A stretch of 42,090 bases of DNA from Planctomyces sp. SH-PL62 (GTDB lineage Bacteria; Planctomycetota; Planctomycetia; Planctomycetales; Planctomycetaceae): positions 1 through 42,090 of the forward strand of contig CAMDEA010000064.1 of NCBI GenBank assembly GCA_945893045.1. The letters are read 5' to 3'. Positions 9,025-17,206 of the stretch are shown here, one piece after another. Numbering within the stretch: the first letter of the stretch is position 1; every line of letters starts with the position of its first letter. Both the position numbers and the translations under genes were made by a program. The notes under the pieces are model-generated. The model saw nothing but the letters and a program-made list of their open reading frames with translations. It searched no databases and had not been told where the DNA came from.

Positions 9025-9663
9025 ATGTCTGATCTGCAACGAGTCCTCGACGGCGGCATCGTCGCCATCATCCGAGCCACCTCCGGCGACCAATTAGTCA
9101 ATGTCGCGCGAGCGTTATACGAAGGGGGCATCGACGTCATCGAAGTCACGTTCACCGTTCCGAACGTGCTTGAAATCCTCGCCGCCGTTCGCAAAGACCT
9201 CGGCCAGAAAATCCTGCTCGGAGCCGGCACAGTGCTCGATCCAGAAACTTGCCGAGCAGCACTTCTGGCCGGTGCCGAATTCATCGTCTCGCCGTCACTG
9301 AATCTCGACGTCATCAAGCTCTGCAAACGCTACGGCAAGCTGGTCATGCCCGGAGCCTTCACGCCCACCGAGATCGTCACCGCTTGGGAAGCGGGAGCGG
9401 ACATCGTCAAGCTGTTCCCGGCCGATTGCGTCGGACCGAATTACCTGAAAGCTTTGCGCGGCCCATTGCCGCAAGTCCGCATCCTGCCCACCGGCGGAGT
9501 GGACTTGAAGACGCTCCCCGATTTCTTCAAAGCCGGAGCCTGCGCCGTCGGGCTCGGCGGCCAACTGGTCGAGAAGGCCGCTGTCGAGTCCGGCAACATG
9601 GCTCGCATCCGTGACCTCGCCGCTCAATACGTTGCCCTCGTGAAACAAACTCGCGGAACCTAA
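9025..9663 (+). CDS. eda: 2-dehydro-3-deoxy-phosphogluconate (KDPG/KHG) aldolase
   Basis: A class I aldolase that cleaves 2-keto-3-deoxy-6-phosphogluconate to pyruvate and glyceraldehyde 3-phosphate (Entner-Doudoroff pathway) or related keto-acids. The 212-residue TIM barrel has the catalytic Glu at residue 40 (VIEVTF), the Schiff-base Lys at 129 (VKLFPAD), and the phosphate-binding PTGGV and GLGGQL loops. Length is typical. AGGAG lies a few bases before the ATG. No edd gene is near, so KDPG versus another 2-keto-3-deoxy acid phosphate remains open. The stop codon directly abuts the palindrome at 9664. Confidence 0.92.
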   Translation: MSDLQRVLDGGIVAIIRATSGDQLVNVARALYEGGIDVIEVTFTVPNVLEILAAVRKDLGQKILLGAGTVLDPETCRAALLAGAEFIVSPSLNLDVIKLCKRYGKLVMPGAFTPTEIVTAWEAGADIVKLFPADCVGPNYLKALRGPLPQVRILPTGGVDLKTLPDFFKAGACAVGLGGQLVEKAAVESGNMARIRDLAAQYVALVKQTRGT

Positions 9664-9759
9664 GGGGTCGGGTGTGCGAATTTCAGAATTTGCCGTCATC
9701 GACTTCCCTACATTCCAAGTCCTTGACGGCAAATTCTGAAATTCGCACACCCGAACCCC
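9664..9759. repeat. Palindromic element after the KDPG aldolase
   Basis: Arms at 9664-9698 and 9724-9759, complementary apart from a one-base bulge, around a 25-nt loop. The outer end GGGGTCGGGTGTGCG resembles the GGGGTCGGGAGTC family at 11610, 17103 and 36776. It begins immediately after the stop codon and may also act as a transcription barrier. Confidence 0.85.
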
Positions 9760-9782
9760 GACCGCACATTTGAAAGGACATC

Positions 9783-10667
9783 ATGCTTCGCTTCGCTCCA
9801 TCGGCCTTCGTGGCTCTCGTCCTGTCAGTCTTTCTTCCGTTGACTCAATCCGAAGACAAAGCCGTGAAATCAACCGCCAAGCCAACCACCGCCGAACTCC
9901 TTAAACGATTCAACGACGAATTCGTCGTGATCGCTCCCGGCGAGAAATCTGCCGACGGCACGATCACGTTCCCTGCCAAGTTCCGCATGGGGAGCGACCA
10001 AGCCACCAGCGAAAAGCCGGCGCATGAAGTGATGCTCAAGCACCGCTTCGCGATCGCCATGTACGAAGTTCCGCAGAACCTCTACGAAGCGGTCATGGGA
10101 GCCAACCCCAGCAAATGGAAAGGACCACGTAATTCGGTTGAGATGTTTTCCTGGCAAGAGGCTCGCGACTTCTGCGGCAAGATCACCGCACTCCTGCGAG
10201 CCGAAAAACTGCTTGGCGACGACGAAACGATCCGGCTTCCGACCGAAGCCGAATGGGAATACTGCTGCCGTGCCGGCACAACGACGGTTTACAGCTTCGG
10301 CGATTCCGCCACCAAAGACGGCGACGCCGGTAACAAGGCGTCTGTGCTCGACGAGTTTGGTTGGCACACGGGCAACGCCGCCGGCAACGATCCCCCCGTC
10401 GGAGCCAAGAAACCCAATGCCTGGGGCTTGTATGACTTCCACGGATACCTCTGGGAATTCGTCGAAGATAATTGGCACGACAACTACGACGGAGCACCAA
10501 CCGACGGCCGTGCGTGGACCGACTCCGCTGCGAAGAAGATCGTGATCCGCAGCGGATCGTGGAAAGACCACTACTCGAAGCTGACCAGTTCCGCTCGCAG
10601 ATCACTGCCGCGCACCGAGGGAGACGATGCCATCGGCTTCCGCTGCGTGAAGGCAAAAAGTAAGTAA
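9783..10667 (+). CDS. Secreted SUMF1 / formylglycine-generating-enzyme fold protein
   Basis: A 294-residue protein with a Sec signal peptide (about 1-23) and a SUMF1-type domain from about residue 45: FRMGSDQ, RLPTEAEWEYCCRAG, NAWGLYDFHGYLWEFVEDNW, and a final RSGSW ... GFRC block. True formylglycine-generating enzymes carry an active-site cysteine pair in the segment after RGGS; here that stretch reads WKDHYSKLTSSARRSLPR without cysteine. Sulfatase activation is therefore unlikely, and a binding role, as in many bacterial SUMF1-domain proteins, is more plausible. Its stop codon is the first three bases of the palindrome at 10665. Confidence 0.88.
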   Translation: MLRFAPSAFVALVLSVFLPLTQSEDKAVKSTAKPTTAELLKRFNDEFVVIAPGEKSADGTITFPAKFRMGSDQATSEKPAHEVMLKHRFAIAMYEVPQNLYEAVMGANPSKWKGPRNSVEMFSWQEARDFCGKITALLRAEKLLGDDETIRLPTEAEWEYCCRAGTTTVYSFGDSATKDGDAGNKASVLDEFGWHTGNAAGNDPPVGAKKPNAWGLYDFHGYLWEFVEDNWHDNYDGAPTDGRAWTDSAAKKIVIRSGSWKDHYSKLTSSARRSLPRTEGDDAIGFRCVKAKSK

Positions 10668-10759
10668 CCCGAAGCGTGAGCGAGGGCGATCGCTCCACCG
10701 ATCTACGACGACGGAATCAATGTCTCCGGAGCGTCCGCCCTCGCTCACGCTTCGGGTTA
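10665..10759. repeat. Palindromic element of the TAACCCGAAGCGT family
   Basis: 24-nt perfect arms at 10665-10688 and 10736-10759, 47-nt loop. Its first three bases serve as the stop codon of the SUMF1-like gene. Related copies lie at 16576, 34874 and 34957. Confidence 0.88.
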
Positions 10760-10836
10760 GTCTGCGCCTATCATCCCGCCCCGCGCGGCGACCTGCCGCA
10801 TCACTTGAACGACACCAACGACCGAAGGAACCACTC

Positions 10837-11229
10837 ATGGCCGATCCCACCGCTGAAGTCCTGCATGCTAACCGCAAGCTGCTCGATTCGATCAACTCCC
10901 AAGACTGGAACGCTTACGCCGAACTCTGCGATCCCAGCCTGACCTGCTTTGAGCCGGAAGCTCTGGGCCACGTCGTGCAAGGCATGGACTTCCATCATTT
11001 CTATTTCAAGCTGGAAGCCTCGACCCGGCCGAAGCAGTCGATCATGGCTTCGCCGCACGTCCGAGTGATCGGCGACACCGCCATCGTCTCGTACATCCGC
11101 TTAACTCAGCGAGTTGAAGCCACCGGCGATCCCAAGACCTTCGCCAGCGAAGAGACACGCGTCTGGCAAAAGCAAAACGGCGTTTGGAAGCACGTGCATT
11201 TTCATCGCTCGATTCCAACTGTGACGTAG
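10837..11229 (+). CDS. SnoaL-like / CaMKII-association-domain-like protein
   Basis: A 130-residue cytoplasmic protein with the cone-shaped alpha+beta fold pattern of the CaMKII association domain / DUF4440 group: helical start (VLHANRKLLDSINSQDWNAYAELCDPSLTCFEPEA), then VQGMDFHHFYF, and the closing strands ETRVWQKQNGVWKHVHFHRS. These proteins are usually small dimers or larger oligomers and many have no known reaction. GAAGGA lies upstream of the ATG at 10837. The downstream gene starts 7 nt after its stop, so the two are probably co-transcribed. Confidence 0.85.
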   Translation: MADPTAEVLHANRKLLDSINSQDWNAYAELCDPSLTCFEPEALGHVVQGMDFHHFYFKLEASTRPKQSIMASPHVRVIGDTAIVSYIRLTQRVEATGDPKTFASEETRVWQKQNGVWKHVHFHRSIPTVT

Positions 11230-11236
11230 CACCGAG

Positions 11237-11602
11237 ATGCCTCACACCAAAACCGGCCTGCTGATTTCTCCGGACCTGTTCTTTACGAGCAAGGTCACCG
11301 GCACCGCTCAAGCATTGGGCCTGCGAGTCGAAGCGTTCGACAACATCACGATGGCGGCGACGCGATTGGCATCCGAAGACGTCGCCTGCGTGCTGTTCGA
11401 CCTGAGTGCTCCGCGAGCCTCGATCACCGACCTCTTCGCCGCGTTGCCGGCCTCGACGCCGATACGAGTCATCGCGTTCGGATCGCACGTGAATGTCGAG
11501 TTGCTCGCAGCCGCCCAAGCCGCCGGTGCGGAGGTCATGCCTCGCAGTCAATTTGCCAGCACGTTGCCCGACATTCTGAAAAGGCAATTAGGTGCGAGTT
11601 GA
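11237..11602 (+). CDS. Degenerate response-regulator receiver-like protein
   Basis: A 121-residue single domain with a CheY-like alternation: GLLISPDLFF, ACVLFDLSAP, RVIAFGSH, AEVMPRSQF. Asp55 sits where the phospho-acceptor is expected and Asp12 in the acidic pocket. The conserved Thr/Ser (here Gly in FGSH) and the conserved Lys before Pro (here PRS) are missing, so normal phospho-signalling is doubtful. It follows the association-domain gene by 7 nt and probably shares its transcript. A stand-alone pseudo-receiver acting by protein contact is the inference. Confidence 0.65.
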   Translation: MPHTKTGLLISPDLFFTSKVTGTAQALGLRVEAFDNITMAATRLASEDVACVLFDLSAPRASITDLFAALPASTPIRVIAFGSHVNVELLAAAQAAGAEVMPRSQFASTLPDILKRQLGAS

Positions 11603-11609
11603 TCGCGAC

Positions 11610-11696
11610 GGGGTCGGGAGTCTTTTTCATGCCGCAGCCAAGCGTCGTTCTGTTGCTTCACACGTTTTGTGCGGCATGAAAAAGACTCCCGACCCC
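11610..11696. repeat. Palindromic element, GGGGTCGGGAGTC family copy 1
   Basis: 27-nt perfect arms at 11610-11636 and 11670-11696, 33-nt loop. The outer 18-19 nt (GGGGTCGGGAGTCTTTTT) are shared with 17103 and 36776, while the inner arm (CATGCCGCA) is specific to this copy yet fully self-complementary. It lies between convergent genes. Confidence 0.88.
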
Positions 11697-11704
11697 TTGC
11701 CGTG

Positions 11705-13174
11705 CTACTCCGTCACCGCATTGTCGCGATAGTTCAACGCCGGACGTTGTTCCTTCGGGAAGCGAGTTTGATAGCTCTTCCCCGCGCGGCGTTTATCGAA
11801 GCTCTCGCGAGCGGCCGCGACTTGCTGCGGATCGTTGAGCAGTTCGAGCGTCGCCAAAGTCAAAGTCTTGGCGGCAATGACCATGCCCTTATGGCCAACG
11901 GCGGTGCCGCCGCACGCGACCGCTTGCCACGAGTGCATCGGCACTCCGGGGAAGACGCACGCCGTCGAGAATCCACCGGTCGGTACTGCCCAACTCACGT
12001 CACCGACATCGGTCGATCCGTAACGTTGTCCTTCACCGACCGACTTCACTTGCGACGCTTCCGTCAGCGGCGGCAGTTCGGGACGCAGCAAACTCGGACG
12101 CAGCTTCTCCGCAAAGTCGATCTCCGCCGCTGAGTACGTCACGCCGCCGATTGCTCGCAGATGTTTGTCGAGCAACTTGGCGAGCGAATCATTCGGCAGC
12201 AGGTTGGCCGTGTTGCCGACGAGTTCCAGCGAGCGCGTCGTTTCGGTGGCAATCGCCCCGCCCTCCGCGCACTTTTCAATGCGGCTCCAAATGCCGTCCA
12301 GGATTTTCGGATCGGGATGCCGAGCGTACATGTAGACCTCGGCGAAGTCTGGGACGATGTTCGGCGCGTTGCCGCCGTTGGTGATGACGTAATGCAGCCG
12401 AGTCTCCTGCGGCACGTGCTCGCGCAGCAGATCAACACCATGAGCGAACAGCATCACGGCATCGAGAGCGGACCGCGCCTGATGCGGTGCTCCCGCCGCG
12501 TGAGCCGCTTTGCCTCGAAACCGAAACTTACCGCTGATGTTCGCCAGATTGGTTTCGAGACCGGCTCGATTCTCCGATCCCGGATGCCAGTGCAACACGA
12601 CGTCGCAGTCGTTGAACAACCCGGCGCGAACCATGAAGACCTTGCCGCTACCTCCCTCTTCGGCCGGACAGCCGTAAAGCCGCAGCGTCCCCTTGATCTT
12701 TTTCGCCGCCATCTCCTCCTTCACTGTGATCGCGGACCAGGTCGATGCCGTCCCAAACAGATGATGCCCGCAAGCGTGTCCTGCTTTGTTCGATTTCACG
12801 GGTTGCTTGGCCGGCACGGCTTCTTGTTCCATACCCGGCAGCGCGTCGTATTCGGCAAGGATGCCGATGACTGGCTTGCCTGCTCCGAACTCCGCCACGA
12901 AGGCGGTCGGGATGCCGGCGACTCCACGTTCGACTTCAAAGCCCGCTGCTTCGAGTTCGTCTGCCAGCAGCGAAGAGCTTTGCACCTCTTTGTATCCAAC
13001 CTCCGCCCAACGCCAAATGCGTGATGCGATCTCAATATACTTCGGCCGCTGAGCGTCGATGCGTTCTAACAACGGCTGCGGCTCTTCCGCCGACAGAACA
13101 ACCGCACTGACAAACATTGCCGCGATCGCAACACCAACAACGTCGTTGGACCTAGAGCCAAGATGAATTCGCAT
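11705..13174 (-). CDS. Exported M20-family amidohydrolase (AbgB-like)
   Basis: A zinc peptidase/amidase of 489 residues that should hydrolyse an amide bond of a small N-acyl or aminobenzoyl-amino-acid-type substrate. Residues 1-31 hold an N-terminal signal peptide (VVGVAIAAMFVSAVVLSAEE). The M20 metal sites are visible as GHACGHHLFG, CPAEEGGSGK and HWHPGSEN, with a separate dimerisation domain between them (about residues 200-320). The overall pattern is closest to aminobenzoyl-glutamate hydrolase subunit B and related amidohydrolases. ATG 13174 has AAAGG upstream; the frame continues upstream through a palindromic repeat but is not coding there. It follows the amidase gene on the same strand, with a palindrome between them. 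Confidence 0.88.
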   Translation of the reverse strand: MRIHLGSRSNDVVGVAIAAMFVSAVVLSAEEPQPLLERIDAQRPKYIEIASRIWRWAEVGYKEVQSSSLLADELEAAGFEVERGVAGIPTAFVAEFGAGKPVIGILAEYDALPGMEQEAVPAKQPVKSNKAGHACGHHLFGTASTWSAITVKEEMAAKKIKGTLRLYGCPAEEGGSGKVFMVRAGLFNDCDVVLHWHPGSENRAGLETNLANISGKFRFRGKAAHAAGAPHQARSALDAVMLFAHGVDLLREHVPQETRLHYVITNGGNAPNIVPDFAEVYMYARHPDPKILDGIWSRIEKCAEGGAIATETTRSLELVGNTANLLPNDSLAKLLDKHLRAIGGVTYSAAEIDFAEKLRPSLLRPELPPLTEASQVKSVGEGQRYGSTDVGDVSWAVPTGGFSTACVFPGVPMHSWQAVACGGTAVGHKGMVIAAKTLTLATLELLNDPQQVAAARESFDKRRAGKSYQTRFPKEQRPALNYRDNAVTE

Positions 13175-13192
13175 GATCGCCTTTCGGTTTTG

Positions 13193-13273
13193 AAAAACGG
13201 TATTCCGGCTGTCAGCGATCGGCTCTCGGCCGAATGCCGTCAGCCGATCGCCGACAGCCGGAATACCGTTTTT
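13193..13273. repeat. Palindromic element between amidase and M20 genes
   Basis: 32-nt arms at 13193-13224 and 13242-13273 with one mismatch and a 17-nt loop. It has U-runs on both strands, so it could act as a bidirectional terminator. It sits 19 nt upstream of the M20 start codon. Confidence 0.88.
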
Positions 13274-13289
13274 TGTTTGACTAACGCCA

Positions 13290-14624
13290 TTACCGACGAG
13301 CCAAAACAGACTCACACCACCGCGCCACGCGGAACAGTTCGATGTCTTGTCCCGGTCCCGCGACCAACTGCAATCCCAGCGGCAGCCCTTCCGGCGATAA
13401 CGCCATCGGGATCGTAATGGTTGGAAATCCAAGAAAGCTCCACGGCGAGTTCATGCACGGATCGCCGGTCGTTTCAGGAGTCGGTGCGGCTCCGCGAGCT
13501 GCCGGCATCAACCAGATCGAGTCGCCGATCACGCGAGACATTCGGCGGCGCAGCGCACGTTGAAATTGAATCGCCGCCGCGTAATCCACCGAGCGAACCA
13601 ACAATCCTTCCTCGATCAAAGCACGCACGGCGGGAGTGAACTCTTCAGGATATTCCGCCAACCGACCCTCTTGAGACGTCGCAATCTCCACCGCCATCAC
13701 GCAGCGATGCAGAGTCCACAATTTCGGGAGTTCGAGTTCATCCGGTTGCCACCCGAAAATCTCCGCCCCCGCGTGACCAAAACTTTCCACCGCCGCATTC
13801 AGCCCGGCGGACATCGCCGGTTCTGTCTTCGCCGATACGTCTCCATCGGGCACAAGGAAGGTCGGCAGATCATCGAGATCGCTGACGAGCGGTTCATTCG
13901 GCAAGGCTTGAAACGACTCGCGCAAGTACGGCGGAGCGAGAGCGGTCATCATCAACATCAAATCGGTGACGGTCCGCGCCATCGGGCCGGGATGATCGAG
14001 GCTCGGCGCAAACGGAAACATGCCGCGCCGATTGAGCAATCCAAAAGTCGGCTTGTAACCAGCGATGCCGCAGAACGAAGCGGGCCGCAGGATCGATCCT
14101 CCCGTCTGAGAACCGAGCGCCCCCAGACACATTCCCGTCGCGACCGCCGCCGCCGAGCCGCTCGATGAGCCACCCGGTGTGCGATCGAGATTCCACGGAT
14201 TGCGAGTCGGTGGCGGATCGAAGTACGCATACGGCGTCGTCACCGTTTTGCCGACGATGATCGCCCCCGCCTCGTGCAGCCGAGCGACCATCAAGGAGTC
14301 ACGTTCCGCCGGATCGGATTGTCGATGTGGAATACCGGCGACGGTCGGTGCGCCGGCCACGTCGTAGATGTCTTTCACGCCAATCGGAATCCCATGCAAC
14401 GGTCCGCGCCACTGACCATTCTTGAGTTCGAGGTCGCGATCCCGCGCCAATTGTTCAACCTCGTCGCCGCCAAAGCGGACCCACGCCCGCACGCTCGATT
14501 CCCGTTCCACGACGATCCCGCGGCAGCGTTCAAACATCTCATGGCATGATGTGCGACGACTCTGAATCGCCTGTGATTGGCCAAAAAGGGTCGTCTCAAA
14601 ATCGGGCGTTAAAGACAGCGTCAT
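13290..14624 (-). CDS. Amidase-signature family hydrolase
   Basis: A 444-residue enzyme of the amidase-signature family (GatA-like), which hydrolyses carboxamides by a Ser-cisSer-Lys triad. Catalytic Lys84 lies in GVKDIYD, the cis-Ser in GGSSSGS (151-157), and the nucleophile Ser177 in GSQTGGSILRPAS. The protein is slightly shorter than GatA (about 480) and no gatB/gatC is adjacent, so a stand-alone amidase is more likely than tRNA amidotransferase; the substrate is unknown. ATG 14624 has TAGGAG 8 nt upstream. It is divergent from metK. Confidence 0.9.
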   Translation of the reverse strand: MTLSLTPDFETTLFGQSQAIQSRRTSCHEMFERCRGIVVERESSVRAWVRFGGDEVEQLARDRDLELKNGQWRGPLHGIPIGVKDIYDVAGAPTVAGIPHRQSDPAERDSLMVARLHEAGAIIVGKTVTTPYAYFDPPPTRNPWNLDRTPGGSSSGSAAAVATGMCLGALGSQTGGSILRPASFCGIAGYKPTFGLLNRRGMFPFAPSLDHPGPMARTVTDLMLMMTALAPPYLRESFQALPNEPLVSDLDDLPTFLVPDGDVSAKTEPAMSAGLNAAVESFGHAGAEIFGWQPDELELPKLWTLHRCVMAVEIATSQEGRLAEYPEEFTPAVRALIEEGLLVRSVDYAAAIQFQRALRRRMSRVIGDSIWLMPAARGAAPTPETTGDPCMNSPWSFLGFPTITIPMALSPEGLPLGLQLVAGPGQDIELFRVARWCESVLARR

Positions 14625-14732
14625 GCGGCAGACTCCTAGCAACGCATACTGAAAAGGCTTCGTCGGACACGTTCTATGCCGACTCGCATATTCGCTCCAG
14701 TCTCCTGCCTTCCTCTTTCGCCCGTCATTTTC

Positions 14733-14757
14733 CGCCAGCTTCCGGTGCAAGCTGGCG
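14733..14757 (+). promoter_or_regulatory. Hairpin in the metK/amidase divergent region
   Basis: CGCCAGCTT (14733-14741) and AAGCTGGCG (14749-14757) form a perfect 9-bp stem with a 7-nt loop, about 175 nt before metK in a 306-bp gap. It could be an operator or a leader element of metK. The rest of the gap shows no gene, and no known SAM riboswitch class could be recognised. Confidence 0.35.
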
Positions 14758-14930
14758 AAACATGGAGGGCAAACAATGAAGGCAGAGACAATCGACACAG
14801 ATCTTTGATCGGCGTTGAGGCATCGCGCGGCCGCACCTACAATCCCGCCCAACTTTGGCCGGTTGAGGTTCGGAAGCCTTGCAAAAAGACCGGCCAGTTC
14901 TTTTCAGACAAACGACGGAACCAAAGCGAC

Positions 14931-16073
14931 ATGGCGAGTTTCATCTTCACCAGCGAATCGGTCAGCATGGGACATCCCGACAAAGTCGCGGATCAAATTT
15001 CGGACGGCGTGCTCGACGCCTTGATCGCCCTCGATCCCCGCTCTCGCGTGGCTTGCGAGACGCTCTGCACGACCGACACGGTAGTGCTCGCCGGCGAGAT
15101 CACCTCGCAGGCTCAAGTCGATTACGTCAAAGTCGCTCGCGATGTGGTGCGCGACATCGGCTACACCAACGTCGATGTCGGCTTCGATGCCGACACGTTC
15201 CGCTGCTTCGTCGCGTTGCACTCGCAAAGCCCGGATATCGCGATGGGAGTCGATCGCGACGGAGCCGGCGACCAGGGTTTGATGTTCGGCTACGCCTGCA
15301 ACCACACGCCTGAATTCATGCCGGTGCCAATCGCGCTGGCTCATCGCATCATCAACAAGCTGACCGAGGTTCGTCAGAAGCGACTCGTCGATTGGCTCCG
15401 CCCGGACAGCAAGAGCCAAGTCAGCGTCGAGTTTCTTGACGGCAAAGCGGTCGGAGTCACCGCGGTCGTCGTCTCGACGCAACACGCGGCGAGCGTCACT
15501 CAAGCTCAGATCGCCGACTTCATCAAAGCCGAAGTCATCCGCCCCAGCGTCCCCGCCGAGTGGCTGACCGCGGCGACGAAGTATCACATCAACCCGACCG
15601 GCAACTTCGTGGTCGGCGGCCCGCACGGTGACTGTGGCCTCACCGGTCGCAAGATCATCGTCGATACCTACGGAGGCTGGGGCCGCCACGGCGGTGGAGC
15701 CTTCAGCGGCAAAGACCCGACAAAGGTGGATCGCTCGGCCGCGTACATGGCTCGGTACGTTGCCAAGAACATCGTCGCCGCCGGACTCGCGTCCGAATGC
15801 GAAGTGCAACTCGCGTATGCCATCGGCGTCGCCGAACCGGTCAGCGTCTGCGTGGATACAAACGGCACGAACAAGATCGCCGAGGAAAAAATCTCCACGC
15901 TCGTCCGCGACAACTTCTCGATGACTCCGAAGTCGATCATCGAGGCTCTGCAACTCCGCCGCCCGATCTTCCGCAAGACCGCGCATGGCGGCCACTTCGG
16001 CAAGACCGACGCGGACTTCACTTGGGAAAAGACCGACAAGGCCGAAACGCTGAAGCGTGCGGCGGGGGTTTAG
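14931..16073 (+). CDS. metK: S-adenosylmethionine synthetase
   Basis: Makes S-adenosylmethionine from methionine and ATP in the cytoplasm. The 380-residue protein has the family signatures [14 protein letters not shown] (GHPDK at 14-18), the [12 protein letters not shown] substrate loop, and [16 protein letters not shown] near residue 250. Length is a little below the usual 384-396. ATG 14931 places the conserved FTSESVS segment at the N-terminus as in homologues; the ribosome-binding site is weak (ACGGA). The frame is open upstream but not conserved-looking. No sahH or metE is adjacent. Confidence 0.97.
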   Translation: MASFIFTSESVSMGHPDKVADQISDGVLDALIALDPRSRVACETLCTTDTVVLAGEITSQAQVDYVKVARDVVRDIGYTNVDVGFDADTFRCFVALHSQSPDIAMGVDRDGAGDQGLMFGYACNHTPEFMPVPIALAHRIINKLTEVRQKRLVDWLRPDSKSQVSVEFLDGKAVGVTAVVVSTQHAASVTQAQIADFIKAEVIRPSVPAEWLTAATKYHINPTGNFVVGGPHGDCGLTGRKIIVDTYGGWGRHGGGAFSGKDPTKVDRSAAYMARYVAKNIVAAGLASECEVQLAYAIGVAEPVSVCVDTNGTNKIAEEKISTLVRDNFSMTPKSIIEALQLRRPIFRKTAHGGHFGKTDADFTWEKTDKAETLKRAAGV

Positions 16074-16082
16074 GAAAGGCAG

Positions 16083-16193
16083 ATTGCAAATTGCAAATTG
16101 CAAATTGCAAATTGACGGCGGCAAACAACACACGCCAACTGTGGTCTGTGTTTCAATTTGAAATTTGCAATTTTCATTTTGCAATTTGCAATC
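16083..16193. repeat. AT-rich tandem/inverted repeat after metK
   Basis: At 16083-16114 the 7-mer TTGCAAA is repeated about four times. A complementary, less regular array (ATTTGCAA / TTTTGCAAT) lies at about 16153-16193, so the block folds into a long A/U-rich hairpin. It contrasts with the GC-rich surroundings and may act as a terminator-like barrier. Confidence 0.8.
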
Positions 16194-16219
16194 CCTCCTC
16201 CCAGCGAAGGATCGCTGAC

Positions 16220-17086
16220 ATGACGAGTGCCGAACGGAATCGCCAAGCCGCCGTCTTGATCTGGAGCAGCTTGATCGTCGTCACGGTCTTGCTGCTGTCG
16301 CGTCGCGTCACCGGTGGGATCGAAAGTGTTTCGTCGGCTGGGCCATGTGTGCTCGTTAGTTCGCTGGCGACGATGTTGAGCGGACTTGGTTGGCTTTCAT
16401 TTCAACAGCGCAGTGGTTCGCTGCCGAAGCGCACCGAGCAAATCGCCGCCGCCGTCGCGTGGTTGCCGACGTGGCTGAGCGGCGTGGCGCTGTTGCCCCC
16501 TGATTCGGCCTTGGCTCGCGGCTGGCTCGTGGGCATCGCCGCGCTGTCAGCCGCAGGGTTGGTGCTGACTCTTACTAACCCAACGCGTCAGCGAGGGGAG
16601 GTCGCCAAAGACCCCTCGCTGACGCGTCGGGTTAATGACGTCGCTGGCATGCGAGAAGCTGTGGATCGGACGCCTACGTCCGATCTATGCCCGGACGTAG
16701 GCGTCCGGACTACACCACCAGCAACTCCATCCGATTTATCCGTCTTCGATCCCATCACTGACGAGCGTTCCAACGATTCCACAACACAATGGATGACTCG
16801 GCAATCGCTCCCCAGCGGTGTCGATCAAATCGAAGGTGCCATCCGAGTCTCGTTCGCAGCCGGACAGCGAGCCGCCTCGGTTCACGTCCCCTTCAGCCCG
16901 CCGTTCGCCGCCGTGCCGCAAGTCGAATGCGAGGCGACCGGAGACGACCCCGTGCGCTGGAAGGTCTCGGTCGTGTACGCCTACGGAATGCGAGTCGAAC
17001 TGAAACGGGAGTCCAACGACGAACCCGGCGATATCGAACTGTCATACTCCGCCGTCTGCGAATCGGCCGCCACGGAAGCCGCGTGA
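16220..17086 (+). CDS. Membrane protein with repeat-derived middle segment
   Basis: A 288-residue protein of unknown family. Three or four hydrophobic helices lie in the first 120 residues (about 11-26, 40-58, 72-92, 98-118). A linker at about 119-165 is encoded by two consecutive palindromic elements (reading NPTRQRG...SLTRRV and DRTPTSDLCPDVGVRT). The soluble C-terminal part (about 190-288) has alternating beta-strand character (IRVSFAAGQRAASVHVPF, WKVSVVYAYGMRVELKRE). ATG 16220 has AAGGAT about 9 nt upstream. The C-terminal part may be a small beta-sandwich on the outer face; this is inference. Confidence 0.75.
   Translation: MTSAERNRQAAVLIWSSLIVVTVLLLSRRVTGGIESVSSAGPCVLVSSLATMLSGLGWLSFQQRSGSLPKRTEQIAAAVAWLPTWLSGVALLPPDSALARGWLVGIAALSAAGLVLTLTNPTRQRGEVAKDPSLTRRVNDVAGMREAVDRTPTSDLCPDVGVRTTPPATPSDLSVFDPITDERSNDSTTQWMTRQSLPSGVDQIEGAIRVSFAAGQRAASVHVPFSPPFAAVPQVECEATGDDPVRWKVSVVYAYGMRVELKRESNDEPGDIELSYSAVCESAATEAA
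16576..16634. repeat. Palindromic element inside the membrane protein gene, TAACCC family
   Basis: 23-nt arms at 16576-16598 and 16612-16634 (one mismatch), 13-nt loop, translated in a frame that avoids the TAA at its edge. Same family as 10665, 34874 and 34957. Confidence 0.88.
16667..16707. repeat. Second palindromic element inside the membrane protein gene
   Basis: 16-nt perfect arms CGGACGCCTACGTCCG (16667-16682) and its complement at 16692-16707. The same GTCCGGACG...CGTCCGGAC unit occurs at 23444-23465, inside another palindrome. Confidence 0.82.
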
Positions 17087-17102
17087 GTTGCATTCCAGCG
17101 AA

Positions 17103-17187
17103 GGGGTCGGGAGTCTTTTTCAGGCCGCCGTCACTTTTCACCGAACGCTTTATCAAATGCTGGCGGCCTAAAAAAGACTCCCGACCC
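17103..17187. repeat. Palindromic element, GGGGTCGGGAGTC family copy 2
   Basis: Arms at about 17103-17130 and 17162-17187, loop about 31 nt. It shares the outer GGGGTCGGGAGTCTTTTT with 11610 and 36776 but has its own inner arm (CAGGCCGCC). Confidence 0.86.
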
Positions 17188-17206
17188 GTCACGTCCGAGC
17201 CACCCC

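Noticed and set aside
11237..11602. A functional response regulator
   Set aside because: The conserved Thr/Ser and Lys of receiver domains are missing and no histidine kinase lies nearby, so it is listed only as receiver-like.
14625..14930. SAM riboswitch before metK
   Set aside because: No conserved core of a known SAM class could be recognised; only a simple hairpin is present.
14904..16184. A 426-codon open frame on the minus strand across metK
   Set aside because: It is antisense to a full-length MetK and has no recognisable motif; its length follows from the GC-rich codon pattern.
16083..16193. Possible CRISPR array because of regularly repeated TTGCAAA
   Set aside because: The unit is 7 bp and directly tandem with no spacers, the second half is inverted, and no cas gene is present.
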